From: an uncultured Ignavibacteria bacterium
GTDB taxonomy: Bacteria; Bacteroidota; Ignavibacteria; Ch128b
DNA: 64,000 bases
Assembly: GCA_937944105.1 (NCBI GenBank)
Contig: CALDZP010000003.1
Location: 29,480 to 93,479 of the forward strand
Reading direction: 5' to 3'
The notes below the pieces were generated by a model. It worked only from the letters and a program-made list of their open reading frames with translations, searched no databases and was not told the DNA's origin. The stretch's first letter is position 1. The number at the start of each line of letters is the position of its first letter. A program made the translations under genes and the position numbers. Below, piece by piece: positions 1-9,243 of the stretch.

Positions 1-358
1 CACTATAACTTAGCTTTGGAAAAGTTTTCTGATTTAATTTATATGATAAAAAAATCAAATAAAGTTTTTTTGATTTTAAATTTAGAGCTTCAATCAACGA
101 GTGTTTATTTAATCGATAAATTTCACGCAAAATCCTTTTTAATCGATTTCTCCAGACAGCTTTTCCACTTTTCCTGCTTACTGCAAAAGCAATTTGTATA
201 TAACTCTTTACTGGATTCTCAGAATTCAGATCTTCAATAATAAAAGAACATTTAAGTTTTTGACTTTTGGGAGATATTTTCTTTCCAGATAATAGTGTTC
301 TTTCAAAAACTTTTTTAGACTTGATTTTTTCACTTTTGGGAAAGCGAAAATGATTCAA
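1..358 (-). CDS. rnpA: Ribonuclease P protein component (partial, C-terminus beyond window)
   Basis: This is the protein subunit of RNase P, which helps the catalytic RNA trim the 5' leader of pre-tRNAs. It is read on the minus strand from a TTG at 356-358, just after the rpmH stop. The frame is open to the window edge, giving about 119 residues. It begins NHFRFPKSEKIKSKKVFERT and contains the family RNR motif within 'WRNRLKRILREIYR', followed by 'LYLIFLSYK'. No ATG fits the conserved N-terminus, so the TTG start is inferred. The rpmH-rnpA order is the usual bacterial arrangement. The plus-strand 74-aa ORF in the track is its shadow. Confidence 0.88.
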   Translation of the reverse strand, partial: MNHFRFPKSEKIKSKKVFERTLLSGKKISPKSQKLKCSFIIEDLNSENPVKSYIQIAFAVSRKSGKAVWRNRLKRILREIYRLNKHSLIEALNLKSKKLYLIFLSYKLNQKTFPKLSYS

Positions 359-363
359 ATTTT

Positions 364-510
364 TTATTTCTCGTCACTGACAGTTAATTTTTTTCTACCT
401 TTGGCTCTTCTTCTTTTAAGTACCGCTCTTCCATCTTTTGATTTCATTCTTGCTCTGAAACCATGAGTTCTTCTTCGTCTTGTTCTACTCGGTTGATATG
501 TCCTTTTCAT
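364..510 (-). CDS. rpmH: 50S ribosomal protein L34
   Basis: This is the 48-residue large-subunit ribosomal protein L34, too short for the ORF track. Translation from the ATG at 508-510 gives [20 protein letters not shown], then a lysine/arginine-rich tail ending LTVSDEK. That is the full family pattern, with a few extra C-terminal residues. A purine-rich Shine-Dalgarno (AGAAAGGAAA) lies just upstream. rnpA follows within a few bases, so the two are co-transcribed. dnaA, often next to this pair, is not adjacent here. Confidence 0.96.
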   Translation of the reverse strand: MKRTYQPSRTRRRRTHGFRARMKSKDGRAVLKRRRAKGRKKLTVSDEK

Positions 511-803
511 CGATTTCCTTTCTATTTAATTACTAATTACCACCTTTAATTAAAATGAGAAATATGCTTTATATTGATGAATTTTGTTAATAAGATACGA
601 CAAAAATAAAAATATTTTGATTGAGTAAAAAATTTGGTAATCGAAGTTATTTTTTCACAATTAAATTTCTATTCACTTTACTAGATACTCTTAGCAATTA
701 AAAAATTCACATCTCCATTTATTTTAATTGAATTTAATTGGAACTTTTGAATCCAGTAACTTGAAAATCCTGATGAAGTTTCCTCATTTATCAATAAATT
801 TTT
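511..803. other. AT-rich intergenic region upstream of rpmH
   Basis: I see no ORF, tRNA or stable hairpin in this 293-bp stretch. It separates rpmH (transcribed leftwards) from the 3' end of the M14 peptidase gene, so it must hold the rpmH-rnpA promoter. A minus-strand TATTTTTG at 601-608 fits the Bacteroidota TAnnTTTG -7 pattern, but no matching -33 element stands out and such matches are common in AT-rich DNA. There is no exact DnaA box. Confidence 0.5.
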
Positions 804-2261
804 TTAATGCTCAATTCTTTTAATTTTAATTATCTTCCCATTGACTATAATATACCTCACATTACTTTCTCTATCTTTCAAGATAAAATTTGCAGAGTGT
901 CCAAGTATATTTTTGGATTCCCTTAATGGATATTTTGTTGTGCTTATCATTAAATCAAGTAAAGAATTCTCTTCAATACTCTCAAAATTTCCTTGATAAA
1001 TTATGGTTGTATAGCCTTGTTTCATAAGATCATCTGTTTTTAATTTTTTCAATTGAGAATAATCAGTTAATACCTTCTCATAAATTTTTCCGATCTCAAT
1101 CTTTAATTTTTGTGCGTCAAAAGTATCAAAACCTGAAAAAGTAGAAAGATCACCAATGTCAGTTACTGAATATTCTTTAATATAACGATTTCTAAGTGAA
1201 TCGAATTTCTCAGAATATGAGATCCCCAGATCAACTAAATATTCCACTGAATCTTTTTCAATGATTACATTTTTCACCAGTAAATCGAAAAAGCGTCTTT
1301 CATTTTCAGGAATTTCAAAATAAGTATCGATTAATCTGGTTGAGAATAAATTATAAGCAATTGAATAAACTGAACCAATCAAAGCCAGAAAATTCATTTT
1401 GCGAATTTCTTGTTTTTCGAAATCATTAAAGTATCCACCTGATTCAATTAAAATTGTACTGCTTCCCCATTTCTGGAAATTATCACCAAAAGCTCTTGGT
1501 TCAAACTCATCATCATAACGAGCTACTACACCTGGATAAAATTTTTCAATAATGTCTTTTATTTCTACACAAATTTGAATTGCCCTTTTTCTTACTTCAT
1601 TAATGTTCCTTTCGTAATCATAAGCTGGAGCGAGCAAAGCAATTGCAGCAGGTTTACCAGTTTTTCCAACTGAATAATTTGAGTATTGATCATGAAGATT
1701 AAAGGCAAAATCAGGTTGAATGTCATCCCGAATTTTTTTGAGAAATCTTCCTTCAGGAGTTTGAAGTCGCAATGCATCACGATTTATATCAATTTCCTGA
1801 TAGTTTCTTCTCTCGAACTTTTTCGCTCCATCTGGATTTAAAATTGGAATGATATAAAGTGAGATTTTATTTCTTAAACTTTCAGCAAATTCTTTTTTTT
1901 GATTTAAATAATTTATTACATCAAGCAAAGCCAGTGAAGCAGTTGATTCATCACCATGCATTTGAGACCACATCAGAATTTTTGTTTTTCCATCGCCAAA
2001 ACGAATTAGTTTTATTTCCTGTTTCTTAAATGATTTTCCTATTAATTCAGAACTAAATATTCCTTTACTTTCTACAATTAATGAATCTAAAATTTGATGA
2101 TAAAATTGGATATCGAAACGTTTAGTTTGAATTTGCTTTATTTTGTATCTCGAGTAATTCGAGTAAAGATCAGTGATTAAATCTTTGAAAGATTTTTCAT
2201 TTATTTGTGAAAATAAATTAATTCTCATGATTAATAGTGTGAAAATTATTAGTAATTTCAT
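804..2261 (-). CDS. M14 family zinc carboxypeptidase, secreted
   Basis: This is a predicted zinc metallocarboxypeptidase that would trim C-terminal residues from peptides outside the cytoplasm. The first ~18 residues form a signal peptide ending at FSQ. The zinc ligands fit the M14 pattern: H102 and E105 in 'MHGDES', and H190 in 'FNLHDQ'. 'NPDGAKKFERRN' and 'DINRD' supply the usual substrate-binding stretch, and E273 in 'ILIESGG' is the likely catalytic glutamate. The region after about residue 300 has no recognised domain. The gene is divergent from the thioredoxin-like gene. The family call is firm; the substrate is unknown. Confidence 0.85.
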   Translation of the reverse strand: MKLLIIFTLLIMRINLFSQINEKSFKDLITDLYSNYSRYKIKQIQTKRFDIQFYHQILDSLIVESKGIFSSELIGKSFKKQEIKLIRFGDGKTKILMWSQMHGDESTASLALLDVINYLNQKKEFAESLRNKISLYIIPILNPDGAKKFERRNYQEIDINRDALRLQTPEGRFLKKIRDDIQPDFAFNLHDQYSNYSVGKTGKPAAIALLAPAYDYERNINEVRKRAIQICVEIKDIIEKFYPGVVARYDDEFEPRAFGDNFQKWGSSTILIESGGYFNDFEKQEIRKMNFLALIGSVYSIAYNLFSTRLIDTYFEIPENERRFFDLLVKNVIIEKDSVEYLVDLGISYSEKFDSLRNRYIKEYSVTDIGDLSTFSGFDTFDAQKLKIEIGKIYEKVLTDYSQLKKLKTDDLMKQGYTTIIYQGNFESIEENSLLDLMISTTKYPLRESKNILGHSANFILKDRESNVRYIIVNGKIIKIKRIEH

Positions 2262-2316
2262 TCTATACTTCTATTCAATATTTTCGTTACAAAATTAATC
2301 AATAATGGAGTTTAAT

Positions 2317-2856
2317 ATGGCAACAGATAAATTAAAAATTGGAGATAAAGCACCTGATTTCAAGTTAATTGGAGTAGATGATAGATACTATACACTCGAT
2401 TCATTTAATGATAAAAAATTACTTTGCATAATCTTCAGCTGTAATCATTGCCCATATGTAAAGGCTTACGAGAATAGAATAATTGCAATTCAAAAAGAAT
2501 TTGAAAATGATTTACAAATTGTTGCAATTAATTCAAATGATGAAATTAACTACCCAGAAGATTCGTTCGAAGAAATGAAAAAACGAGCAAAGGAAAAGAG
2601 TTTTAATTTTCCATACTTAAGAGATGCTGATCAATCAGTTGCTGAGGCTTATGGTGCAACTCATACCCCAGAGATATTTTTATTCGATTCTGAAAGAAGA
2701 TTACAATATCATGGTAAGATTGATGACAACTGGAATTATCCAAATCAGGTGAAAGAACATTATTTAAGGAATGCAATTAAATCTTTGCTGGATGGAAAAG
2801 AAATAGAAACAAAGGAGACATATTCAATTGGTTGCACGATTAAATGGAAAGTATAG
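2317..2856 (+). CDS. Thioredoxin-like (redoxin/AhpC-TSA) family protein
   Basis: This is a cytoplasmic thioredoxin-fold protein of about 179 residues. It shows the peroxiredoxin-type start 'KIGDKAPDFKLIGVD' and a CxxC-like motif in 'FSCNHCPYVKAYENR'. 'YGATHTPEIFLFD' supplies the cis-proline loop. This matches the thioredoxin-family proteins often described as thiol-disulfide isomerases in Bacteroidota. I moved the start from 2305 to the ATG at 2317, because GGAG at 2307-2310 then sits six bases upstream as a Shine-Dalgarno. There is no signal peptide. The partner is unknown. Confidence 0.85.
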   Translation: MATDKLKIGDKAPDFKLIGVDDRYYTLDSFNDKKLLCIIFSCNHCPYVKAYENRIIAIQKEFENDLQIVAINSNDEINYPEDSFEEMKKRAKEKSFNFPYLRDADQSVAEAYGATHTPEIFLFDSERRLQYHGKIDDNWNYPNQVKEHYLRNAIKSLLDGKEIETKETYSIGCTIKWKV

Positions 2857-2969
2857 TGAAATCTAATTCATTAAACATTTCGATAAAGATTTAATTGAGA
2901 TTTAAATATCCTTCAAGCTTTTATAGAAAGGGAAAATAATTTTAATTAATTCTTGAATTGTTTCTGATC

Positions 2970-3575
2970 TTAAATTGTAAACCCGAAGTTTAATGTAATA
3001 AAAATTCCGCCGAGATCTTTTCGCTTAAATCCTTCGAGATTTTCAATACCGTTTTTGAAGAAATGAATGAATTGATATTTAACAGTAATTCCAATGGGAT
3101 TTTTTCTATCATAACCAAAATATGCACCTAAACCGACAGAACCACCCAGAGTAAATTTCGCCTGAGCATATTTGAAACTACTGAAAAATTCATATTTATA
3201 CGGAGTTGTAATAGCCATAGCTGGACCAATGGAAAATTGAACAAAAGGTCTAAAGTTATCTAAAATATCATCTTTGAAAAGTCTATACTTCATTCCTAAG
3301 TTCAGTGGCATAATAAATACTCTATTTTTCTTTCCAACGACATAAACATTCCCCCAGTAATCATAATATTCAAACTCTTGAGCATCTTTTGATTCTGAGA
3401 ACATCAAATCGCTTGAAAAGGAAAGAGTTGGAGTAATTTCTTTATTGTAAGTTAGACCAATTCCCAGCCCGCCTTCAGAGAAATGCAAATCAAAATACAT
3501 ATTTGTGTACAATCTTTCTTGAGCGTGTAAAGAAAAAAAGCTCAAGAGAATTAGAATAAAAATTAAACTTTTCAT
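2970..3575 (-). CDS. Outer-membrane beta-barrel family protein
   Basis: This is a 201-residue secreted protein with a signal peptide (about residues 1-18, ending LHAQ). The body is made of alternating hydrophobic and polar strands rich in aromatic residues and ends in 'GGIFITLNFGFTI', the aromatic C-terminus typical of outer-membrane barrels. It resembles the small eight-strand outer-membrane proteins of Bacteroidota (OmpA/OmpW-like or 'porin family'). I see no binding motif, so the function cannot be stated. It is separated by about 80 bp from the upstream methyltransferase gene. Confidence 0.7.
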   Translation of the reverse strand: MKSLIFILILLSFFSLHAQERLYTNMYFDLHFSEGGLGIGLTYNKEITPTLSFSSDLMFSESKDAQEFEYYDYWGNVYVVGKKNRVFIMPLNLGMKYRLFKDDILDNFRPFVQFSIGPAMAITTPYKYEFFSSFKYAQAKFTLGGSVGLGAYFGYDRKNPIGITVKYQFIHFFKNGIENLEGFKRKDLGGIFITLNFGFTI

Positions 3576-3656
3576 GATTAATTAACCTTTAGAATTTTGA
3601 TTATCTCAAATCGAAAATACACAAAGATATATTTAACAACACATCTCAAACATAAG

Positions 3657-4838
3657 TTAATTAGTCACTCTCAGCAACATAAATTTTAAGTATCGTGTTT
3701 CTGGCATTCTTGGATGAACAGGATGATCAATGGCTGGTCCACCGATTTTCAAAATTTGATACTGCCGCCCTGCTTTCAATGCCGCAGTTAAAACAATTTC
3801 CTGGAAATCACTCTCACTCATATGATGAGAACATGAAGATGTTAAAATGTATCCCCCCGTTTTAATCATGTGAAATGCATGATTGTTTATAACATAATAA
3901 CCTTTCTTTGCCTGAGGAACATTCTTTTTTGTTTTTGTAAAAGATGGTGGATCGAGATTAATAACATCAAATTTTTTATTTTCTTTTTTAAGCATCTTCA
4001 GGTAATCAAATGCATCATCTTTAACAAATTCAATTTTATCCAGATCAAAACCATTTAATTCAACATTTTCCTTAAACCTTTGAAGCGACTCCTGTGAAAT
4101 ATCAATTGAAGTAACTTTTTTTGCCCCACCGAGTAAAGCAGAAAGAGAGAAACCACCTTCGTTACAAAATACATCGAGCACTTCAGCATCTTTTGAAATA
4201 TCAATTAAGAGATGCCGATTTTCAGTTTGATCAAGATAAATTCCAGTTTTCTGTCCTTTGAGTAAATTAACTTTCATTTTTAATTTGCCATCAAAAATTA
4301 TCTCCTCTACTTCTTCTCCAAACAAAACTTTAGTAAATCTTGGAAGTCCCTCGAGTTCTCTGGCAGTTGTATCATTTCTAAGTATAATATTTTTAGCGTT
4401 ATAATCCCTGACAAGTAAACTTGTTATTATATCAAGATAGTTTTCCATTCCTGCTGAATTTAGCTGTATTGAGAAACTGTCATTGTACTTATCAATAACA
4501 AGTCCAGGGAGAAAATCACTTTCGCTATGCACCAACCTGTAGGCTGTTCTATTTTTACAAAGATTTTCTCTAATTTCATAAGCTGCTTTTAATCTCTTAG
4601 AGAAAAATTCCCTATCAATTGGCTCTTTCTTTTTTGTGAGCAATCGAACTACAATTAAAGAATTAGGATTATAAAAACCAGTTCCAAAAAATTCATTTTT
4701 TGAATCTACCAGATTAACCAAACAACCAACTGGCAAAGAAGTATTAACTTTTTCAAGTTCATTACTATAAACCCACAGATGACCTGCTTTGACTCTCTTC
4801 TCATGTCCCTTTTTCAACTTAAGTACTGGATACTCCAT
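3657..4838 (-). CDS. rlmI: Class I SAM-dependent rRNA (cytosine-C5) methyltransferase, RlmI-like
   Basis: This is a 393-residue methyltransferase of the COG1092 group, whose E. coli member makes m5C1962 in 23S rRNA. An N-terminal PUA RNA-binding domain (about residues 1-75, 'KLKKGHEKRVKAGHLWVYSN') is followed by a Rossmann-fold domain. That domain has the SAM motif 'VLDVFCNEGGFSL' and the catalytic 'NLDPPSF'. The length matches the family. The start is supported by AGGA upstream of the ATG. The exact target base is inferred from the family and could also be another rRNA or tRNA cytosine. Confidence 0.85.
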   Translation of the reverse strand: MEYPVLKLKKGHEKRVKAGHLWVYSNELEKVNTSLPVGCLVNLVDSKNEFFGTGFYNPNSLIVVRLLTKKKEPIDREFFSKRLKAAYEIRENLCKNRTAYRLVHSESDFLPGLVIDKYNDSFSIQLNSAGMENYLDIITSLLVRDYNAKNIILRNDTTARELEGLPRFTKVLFGEEVEEIIFDGKLKMKVNLLKGQKTGIYLDQTENRHLLIDISKDAEVLDVFCNEGGFSLSALLGGAKKVTSIDISQESLQRFKENVELNGFDLDKIEFVKDDAFDYLKMLKKENKKFDVINLDPPSFTKTKKNVPQAKKGYYVINNHAFHMIKTGGYILTSSCSHHMSESDFQEIVLTAALKAGRQYQILKIGGPAIDHPVHPRMPETRYLKFMLLRVTN

Positions 4839-5039
4839 AATTCCTGCTCTCCTTTTGTTATTATGGATAGAGTTTAATAGATTTTACAGAACGAAAAATC
4901 TGAATCGTTCTATTAACTGGAATAATCGGTATCTTACAGGTAAGAATACCTGGGATACAGGAAAAATTTATCCAGTTTTTACAAAATTAATTAATCTAAA
5001 ATTCTTTAAGAAAATAAATTAAAAGGAGGTAAATATCTA

Positions 5040-5552
5040 ATGCCTGTAAATCTTGAAATTAAAGTTCCTGTCAAAAACCTTAAAAAATTAAAAATTTTAG
5101 TAGAAAAAGAAGGCGGGGAGTTGATTTATTCATCAAAACAAATTGATGTTTATTACAAACTAAACAACGGAAGATTAAAAGTCAGGGATTCATCTAAAGG
5201 AGAAAAATCTGTAATTTTCTATAGAAGAGTTGAAGATGGTTCTGAAAGATGGTCAAATTTTGAAGTAATTCCAGTTACTAATCCCAAAAACTGGATTAAA
5301 TTTTTTGATAATTTTCTTGAAAGATTGGTGGTCGTTGATAAACATAGAACTCTTTATCACTTAAAAAATACTCGAATTCATTTCGATAAAGTTAAAGGAT
5401 TAGGAAACTTTGTTGAACTTGAAACTAAAGTTGTCAATGGAAAATTAAAAGCTAAGAAAGAGTTTCAACAGATAATGAAATTACTGAATTTAAATCACGA
5501 TGAACAGATATTAAATTCTTATTCTGATTTACTTTTAATGAAAGGTCAATAA
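5040..5552 (+). CDS. CYTH-domain protein (class IV adenylate cyclase-like)
   Basis: This is a 170-residue protein of the CYTH / CyaB-thiamine triphosphatase fold. The N-terminal 'NLEIKVPV' corresponds to the ExExK metal- and phosphate-binding strand, and 'FVELETKV' to the later acidic strand. Members hydrolyse or cyclise nucleoside or inorganic tri- and polyphosphates, and which applies here cannot be told. A very strong Shine-Dalgarno (AAAGGAGGT) precedes the ATG. The stop codon directly abuts the ATG of the AddB-like gene, so the two are translationally coupled. Confidence 0.75.
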   Translation: MPVNLEIKVPVKNLKKLKILVEKEGGELIYSSKQIDVYYKLNNGRLKVRDSSKGEKSVIFYRRVEDGSERWSNFEVIPVTNPKNWIKFFDNFLERLVVVDKHRTLYHLKNTRIHFDKVKGLGNFVELETKVVNGKLKAKKEFQQIMKLLNLNHDEQILNSYSDLLLMKGQ

Positions 5553-8500
5553 ATGTATATTTACTCGAAAAGTTATGATCCTGATTTAAATCCATTTTCA
5601 ACGATAAATAATAGAATAAATAATGAAGATTACTTCTCTTTCATTTATGTCGTTCCTACAAGAAGAAAGGTTCGATATTTAATTCGAGAATTAATTGAAC
5701 TTTCGCCAAAAAGATTAATACCCGAATTACACTTATTTACAATTGGTGACCTTGCAGAGGAAATCTTTAAAGGAAAGTTTAAAAGTCTAACAAAAATTTC
5801 TTCTTCACTTCAATTTTTCTTAATTAAAAAACTTTTGAAGGAAATTGAATTAAAATATTTTTCCACAAAAGAGAAATACATTTCCAATGGATTGGTTGAT
5901 TTAATTATCGCAGTTATTACAAGATTAAAAGAAATTGGAGTTTCAAATGTCGCATTTAAAAAAGAAATAGAACAGCTTCAAGGATATAACCGACTCAAAG
6001 CTGAAGATATAAGCAATATATACGACTCTTACCAATTACTTTTACAAGAACTTAAACTTTACGAAACTGGCGATATTTACCTGAACATTAATCAATTTAA
6101 TAACGACGAGATAGGTCAAATTTTCAGGGGCGTTTTTCCCGATGTAAACTATTTATTAATAACTGGATTTAATGAATTTACTCGACCCGAATTAATGTTA
6201 ATAGGCTCTCTCTCTAAAGTCAAAAATCTTGAAATGATCATCACATTAGATTTTAATGAAGATAACAAAGAAATTTTCGGTAACTTATTTGAAACTCACC
6301 AGCATTTAGTTGCAACTGGCTTTAATTTTTACACTACCGATAACTTCGAAAAAAAAGGAGAATTTCATCAACACATTAAAAAGAATTTATTTAAATCATC
6401 AAATGAAAATAAAATTGAGACAAAAAATATTTTTAAGTTTACAGGTTTAGACGCAAGAGACGAAATTGAAACAATTGCTAAAATTATAAAACTCAAAGTG
6501 ATTGAAAATCCAGAATTTGATTTGAGTAGAGTATGCATTGCTATAAAAGGTATTAAGGAATACGCTAATCTTATAAGAGAAATTTTTTATAAATATGGAA
6601 TTCCTGTAAATGTAACAGATCGTTATTATCTTAAAAATTCAGCACCTATAATCTCAATAATCAGATTACTCGATCTAATTCGAAAAGACTTTTTTTATGA
6701 AGATCTATTTTATGTTTTACGCTCTCCATATTTTGATTTTTCTTTCATTGATATAAAAAATCTCAGAAAATGCCTGGAGCTTATAAAAATAACTCAAGGT
6801 AAAGAAAGAATCTTAAAATCAATAGATTCACGAGTAAATTATCTAATGAATATTGATGTTGAAGAAAAAGAAAATAGAGACATTGAAATTCAGCAACTTT
6901 TAAGAGCAAAAGAAGATTTTGAATTACTTTTCAAGTTAATTGAACCACTCTCCGACAACCAAAGTCCAAAGGACTTTATTCAAAAATTAAATTCTATAAT
7001 TCATCAACTAAGAGTGTATGAGAAAATTTTTGAAACACAGTTGCCATTGGACGAAGAAATTAATTTAATTACCTATTCAAAAGATATTCGTTCATTAAAT
7101 TTATTTGAATCCATACTCGAAGAACTCGATTACACATTTGAAAAACTCAATCTCCAGAATCAACTATTATCATTTGATCGATATTATGATTTTATCACAA
7201 CTGCAATATTTGGTACGAGGTATAACATTAAAGAACGATGGGGGTATGGCGTTCTGGTAACTTCTCCCGAAGAAATTAGAGGACTTTCATTTTCAATTTT
7301 ATTTCTTCCTGGACTTGAAAACGGATTATTTCCATCTCGTTACATCCCTTTAATTTTTCTTGAAGATAAATTCATAAGAAATGAACAGCAAAAATTGCTT
7401 GAGGATCGATATTTATTTTACCAGTGCCTTAATGCGTTTGAAAACGAACTCTATTTATCCTATCCCCGACAGGATGAAAAAAAAGAAAAAATAGTTTCCG
7501 ATTTTTTAGTAGAACTCGAAAAACTATGTACAATTAAAGAATTGAACAGATCGGAACTTGATAGGTTTATTTTTTCTGAATCAGAATTATTTGAAAAATA
7601 TTCTGTAAATGATCTTCTAGATTTATCACGTGAACGAAGAGAATTATTTGCAAAAATCTCGAGAGTTCAGGAAACCATTTTGCGCATCAAAAAAAGAATC
7701 GAAAATCAATTAAATGAAGAAGGAAACGAATATTGTGGAATTATCACCGACCCAATTTTATTAGAAAAACTTTATCTAAATTTCTCTAACAAATACTTTT
7801 CAATCACTGAACTTGAGACATACGCACAATGCCCCTTCAAATATTTTCTAAATTATATTATTCAACCGGAATTTGAAGAAAAAATCGAAGAAGATATTCA
7901 AAGAAATGAGTTTGGGATAATAATACATCAAATTCTTTTTAGATTCTTGCAAAAATTAAAAACAGAAAACCGTAATTTTTATGAAGAATTGAAAAATAAT
8001 CGTGAAAGATTATCTCAGGAACTTAAAGAGATTGCCCGAGACATTATCAAAATTTACGAGAGATTAAATCCATTCTTTTTCTTAACTGAAGAAATTATTT
8101 TAGGTGCAAGTAAAATTCCGTCAATTCTCGATCAATTTATTGAGCTTGAATTCAATCAAATAGATTCATCAAATAAACTTCTACCTTCTTATTTTGAATT
8201 ACCCATTGAAAAGGAAATTTCAGATCAAGAATTTGAATTAAGATTGAGAGGGAAAATAGACAGAATTGATATTGATAATACCAACAATCAATTCAAAGTA
8301 ATCGATTACAAAACAGGTGAGCCCCCTTCAAAAAGAGATTATGATGATAATATTTCGTTTCAATTACCCTTATATCTCATACTTGTTAGTTCACATTTAA
8401 AATCAATCAACGACAAACTCGAAATCCGAGATGCAGAGTTCATTAAACTTGCTCCAAAGAAAAAAGACAATGTAAAAAGAATTTCATTTCTAGAAAATTT

Positions 8501-8705
8501 TATTCAAGGAAGAGATATAAACTCAGAATTACAGAAAATTTTGAAAATAATTGCAGAATTAATTATAAAAATTAAAAATGGGAAGTTTAATCTTACTACA
8601 ATTCAAAATTACGAGCAGAGAATTTGCAAACGATGTAACTATCAAAACATTTGTCGAATTGATATAATCAGGAAGGAAGCTATAAATTCAACTGCTATTT
8701 CCTGA
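5553..8705 (+). CDS. AddB-like PD-(D/E)XK nuclease/helicase-family protein
   Basis: This is a 1050-residue protein resembling AddB, the iron-sulfur nuclease subunit of AddAB double-strand-break repair. The N-terminus has a helicase-like strand with a degenerate ATP-binding motif ('VVPTRRKVRYL'). The C-terminal third has the RecB-type nuclease ('FKVIDYKTG', near residue 917). The four cysteines that clasp a 4Fe-4S cluster in AddB are present: one in 'YAQCPFKYF' near residue 758 and three in 'CKRCNYQNIC' near 1025-1035. The usual partner AddA (UvrD-type helicase) is not adjacent. The last 11 bp overlap the convergent gene. Confidence 0.8.
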   Translation: MYIYSKSYDPDLNPFSTINNRINNEDYFSFIYVVPTRRKVRYLIRELIELSPKRLIPELHLFTIGDLAEEIFKGKFKSLTKISSSLQFFLIKKLLKEIELKYFSTKEKYISNGLVDLIIAVITRLKEIGVSNVAFKKEIEQLQGYNRLKAEDISNIYDSYQLLLQELKLYETGDIYLNINQFNNDEIGQIFRGVFPDVNYLLITGFNEFTRPELMLIGSLSKVKNLEMIITLDFNEDNKEIFGNLFETHQHLVATGFNFYTTDNFEKKGEFHQHIKKNLFKSSNENKIETKNIFKFTGLDARDEIETIAKIIKLKVIENPEFDLSRVCIAIKGIKEYANLIREIFYKYGIPVNVTDRYYLKNSAPIISIIRLLDLIRKDFFYEDLFYVLRSPYFDFSFIDIKNLRKCLELIKITQGKERILKSIDSRVNYLMNIDVEEKENRDIEIQQLLRAKEDFELLFKLIEPLSDNQSPKDFIQKLNSIIHQLRVYEKIFETQLPLDEEINLITYSKDIRSLNLFESILEELDYTFEKLNLQNQLLSFDRYYDFITTAIFGTRYNIKERWGYGVLVTSPEEIRGLSFSILFLPGLENGLFPSRYIPLIFLEDKFIRNEQQKLLEDRYLFYQCLNAFENELYLSYPRQDEKKEKIVSDFLVELEKLCTIKELNRSELDRFIFSESELFEKYSVNDLLDLSRERRELFAKISRVQETILRIKKRIENQLNEEGNEYCGIITDPILLEKLYLNFSNKYFSITELETYAQCPFKYFLNYIIQPEFEEKIEEDIQRNEFGIIIHQILFRFLQKLKTENRNFYEELKNNRERLSQELKEIARDIIKIYERLNPFFFLTEEIILGASKIPSILDQFIELEFNQIDSSNKLLPSYFELPIEKEISDQEFELRLRGKIDRIDIDNTNNQFKVIDYKTGEPPSKRDYDDNISFQLPLYLILVSSHLKSINDKLEIRDAEFIKLAPKKKDNVKRISFLENFIQGRDINSELQKILKIIAELIIKIKNGKFNLTTIQNYEQRICKRCNYQNICRIDIIRKEAINSTAIS

Positions 8706-9156
8706 CAATTGTCAACATCGTTTTATTTTCTTGCTTAGAAAGAATTACCGAAAGATCCTTCAATCCTTTCCAGTTAAACATAACCATATTCCCAAGTTCC
8801 GCTTTTGAAAAATTCTTAGAAAATTTTTTCTCAAGAGCATTTAATAAAATTTCAAAAAGTAGATCAGCTTCTTTAGAATTTTCTTTCCCATTCATTATAA
8901 CTTTCCCTTTTTGTGAACCATCAACATCAAATAGATAACCAACTTTAATTGAAACCGGGTTAAGATAATCGAAGTAAACAACGCTTTTGAATTTCAGAAT
9001 TGTGGTCTCTTCTATCTCTTTATTTTTTAATTTCAAATGGATCGTCTTGTAATCATAATTAAAAGGTTCATCAAGAAATTGCTCAAGAGAAAATTGAGCC
9101 ACTAAAGACTGATTAATAAAAAGACAGGTAATTGATATGATTAAAAATCTTAACAT
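8695..9156 (-). CDS. Secreted protein of unknown function
   Basis: This is a 153-residue protein with a clear signal peptide (about residues 1-20, ending LVAQ). The rest is a mixed alpha/beta domain rich in charged residues with no motif I recognise. A GAGG Shine-Dalgarno sits ahead of the ATG. Its 3' end overlaps the AddB-like gene tail to tail by 11 bp, so the pair probably share terminator space. It is likely periplasmic or anchored to the outer membrane. No function is assigned. Confidence 0.75.
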   Translation of the reverse strand: MLRFLIISITCLFINQSLVAQFSLEQFLDEPFNYDYKTIHLKLKNKEIEETTILKFKSVVYFDYLNPVSIKVGYLFDVDGSQKGKVIMNGKENSKEADLLFEILLNALEKKFSKNFSKAELGNMVMFNWKGLKDLSVILSKQENKTMLTIVRK

Positions 9157-9243
9157 TTTTTCCTCAATGATTTATAAATTTTAATTAGTTAAAAAAATAT
9201 TTGTTCCTGGAATTTCATTTCTCCTAGCCTGTTAATTTTTTAA

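Noticed and set aside
16-240. 74-aa plus-strand ORF at the window start
   Set aside because: It is the antisense shadow of rnpA, whose minus-strand frame carries the RNR motif.
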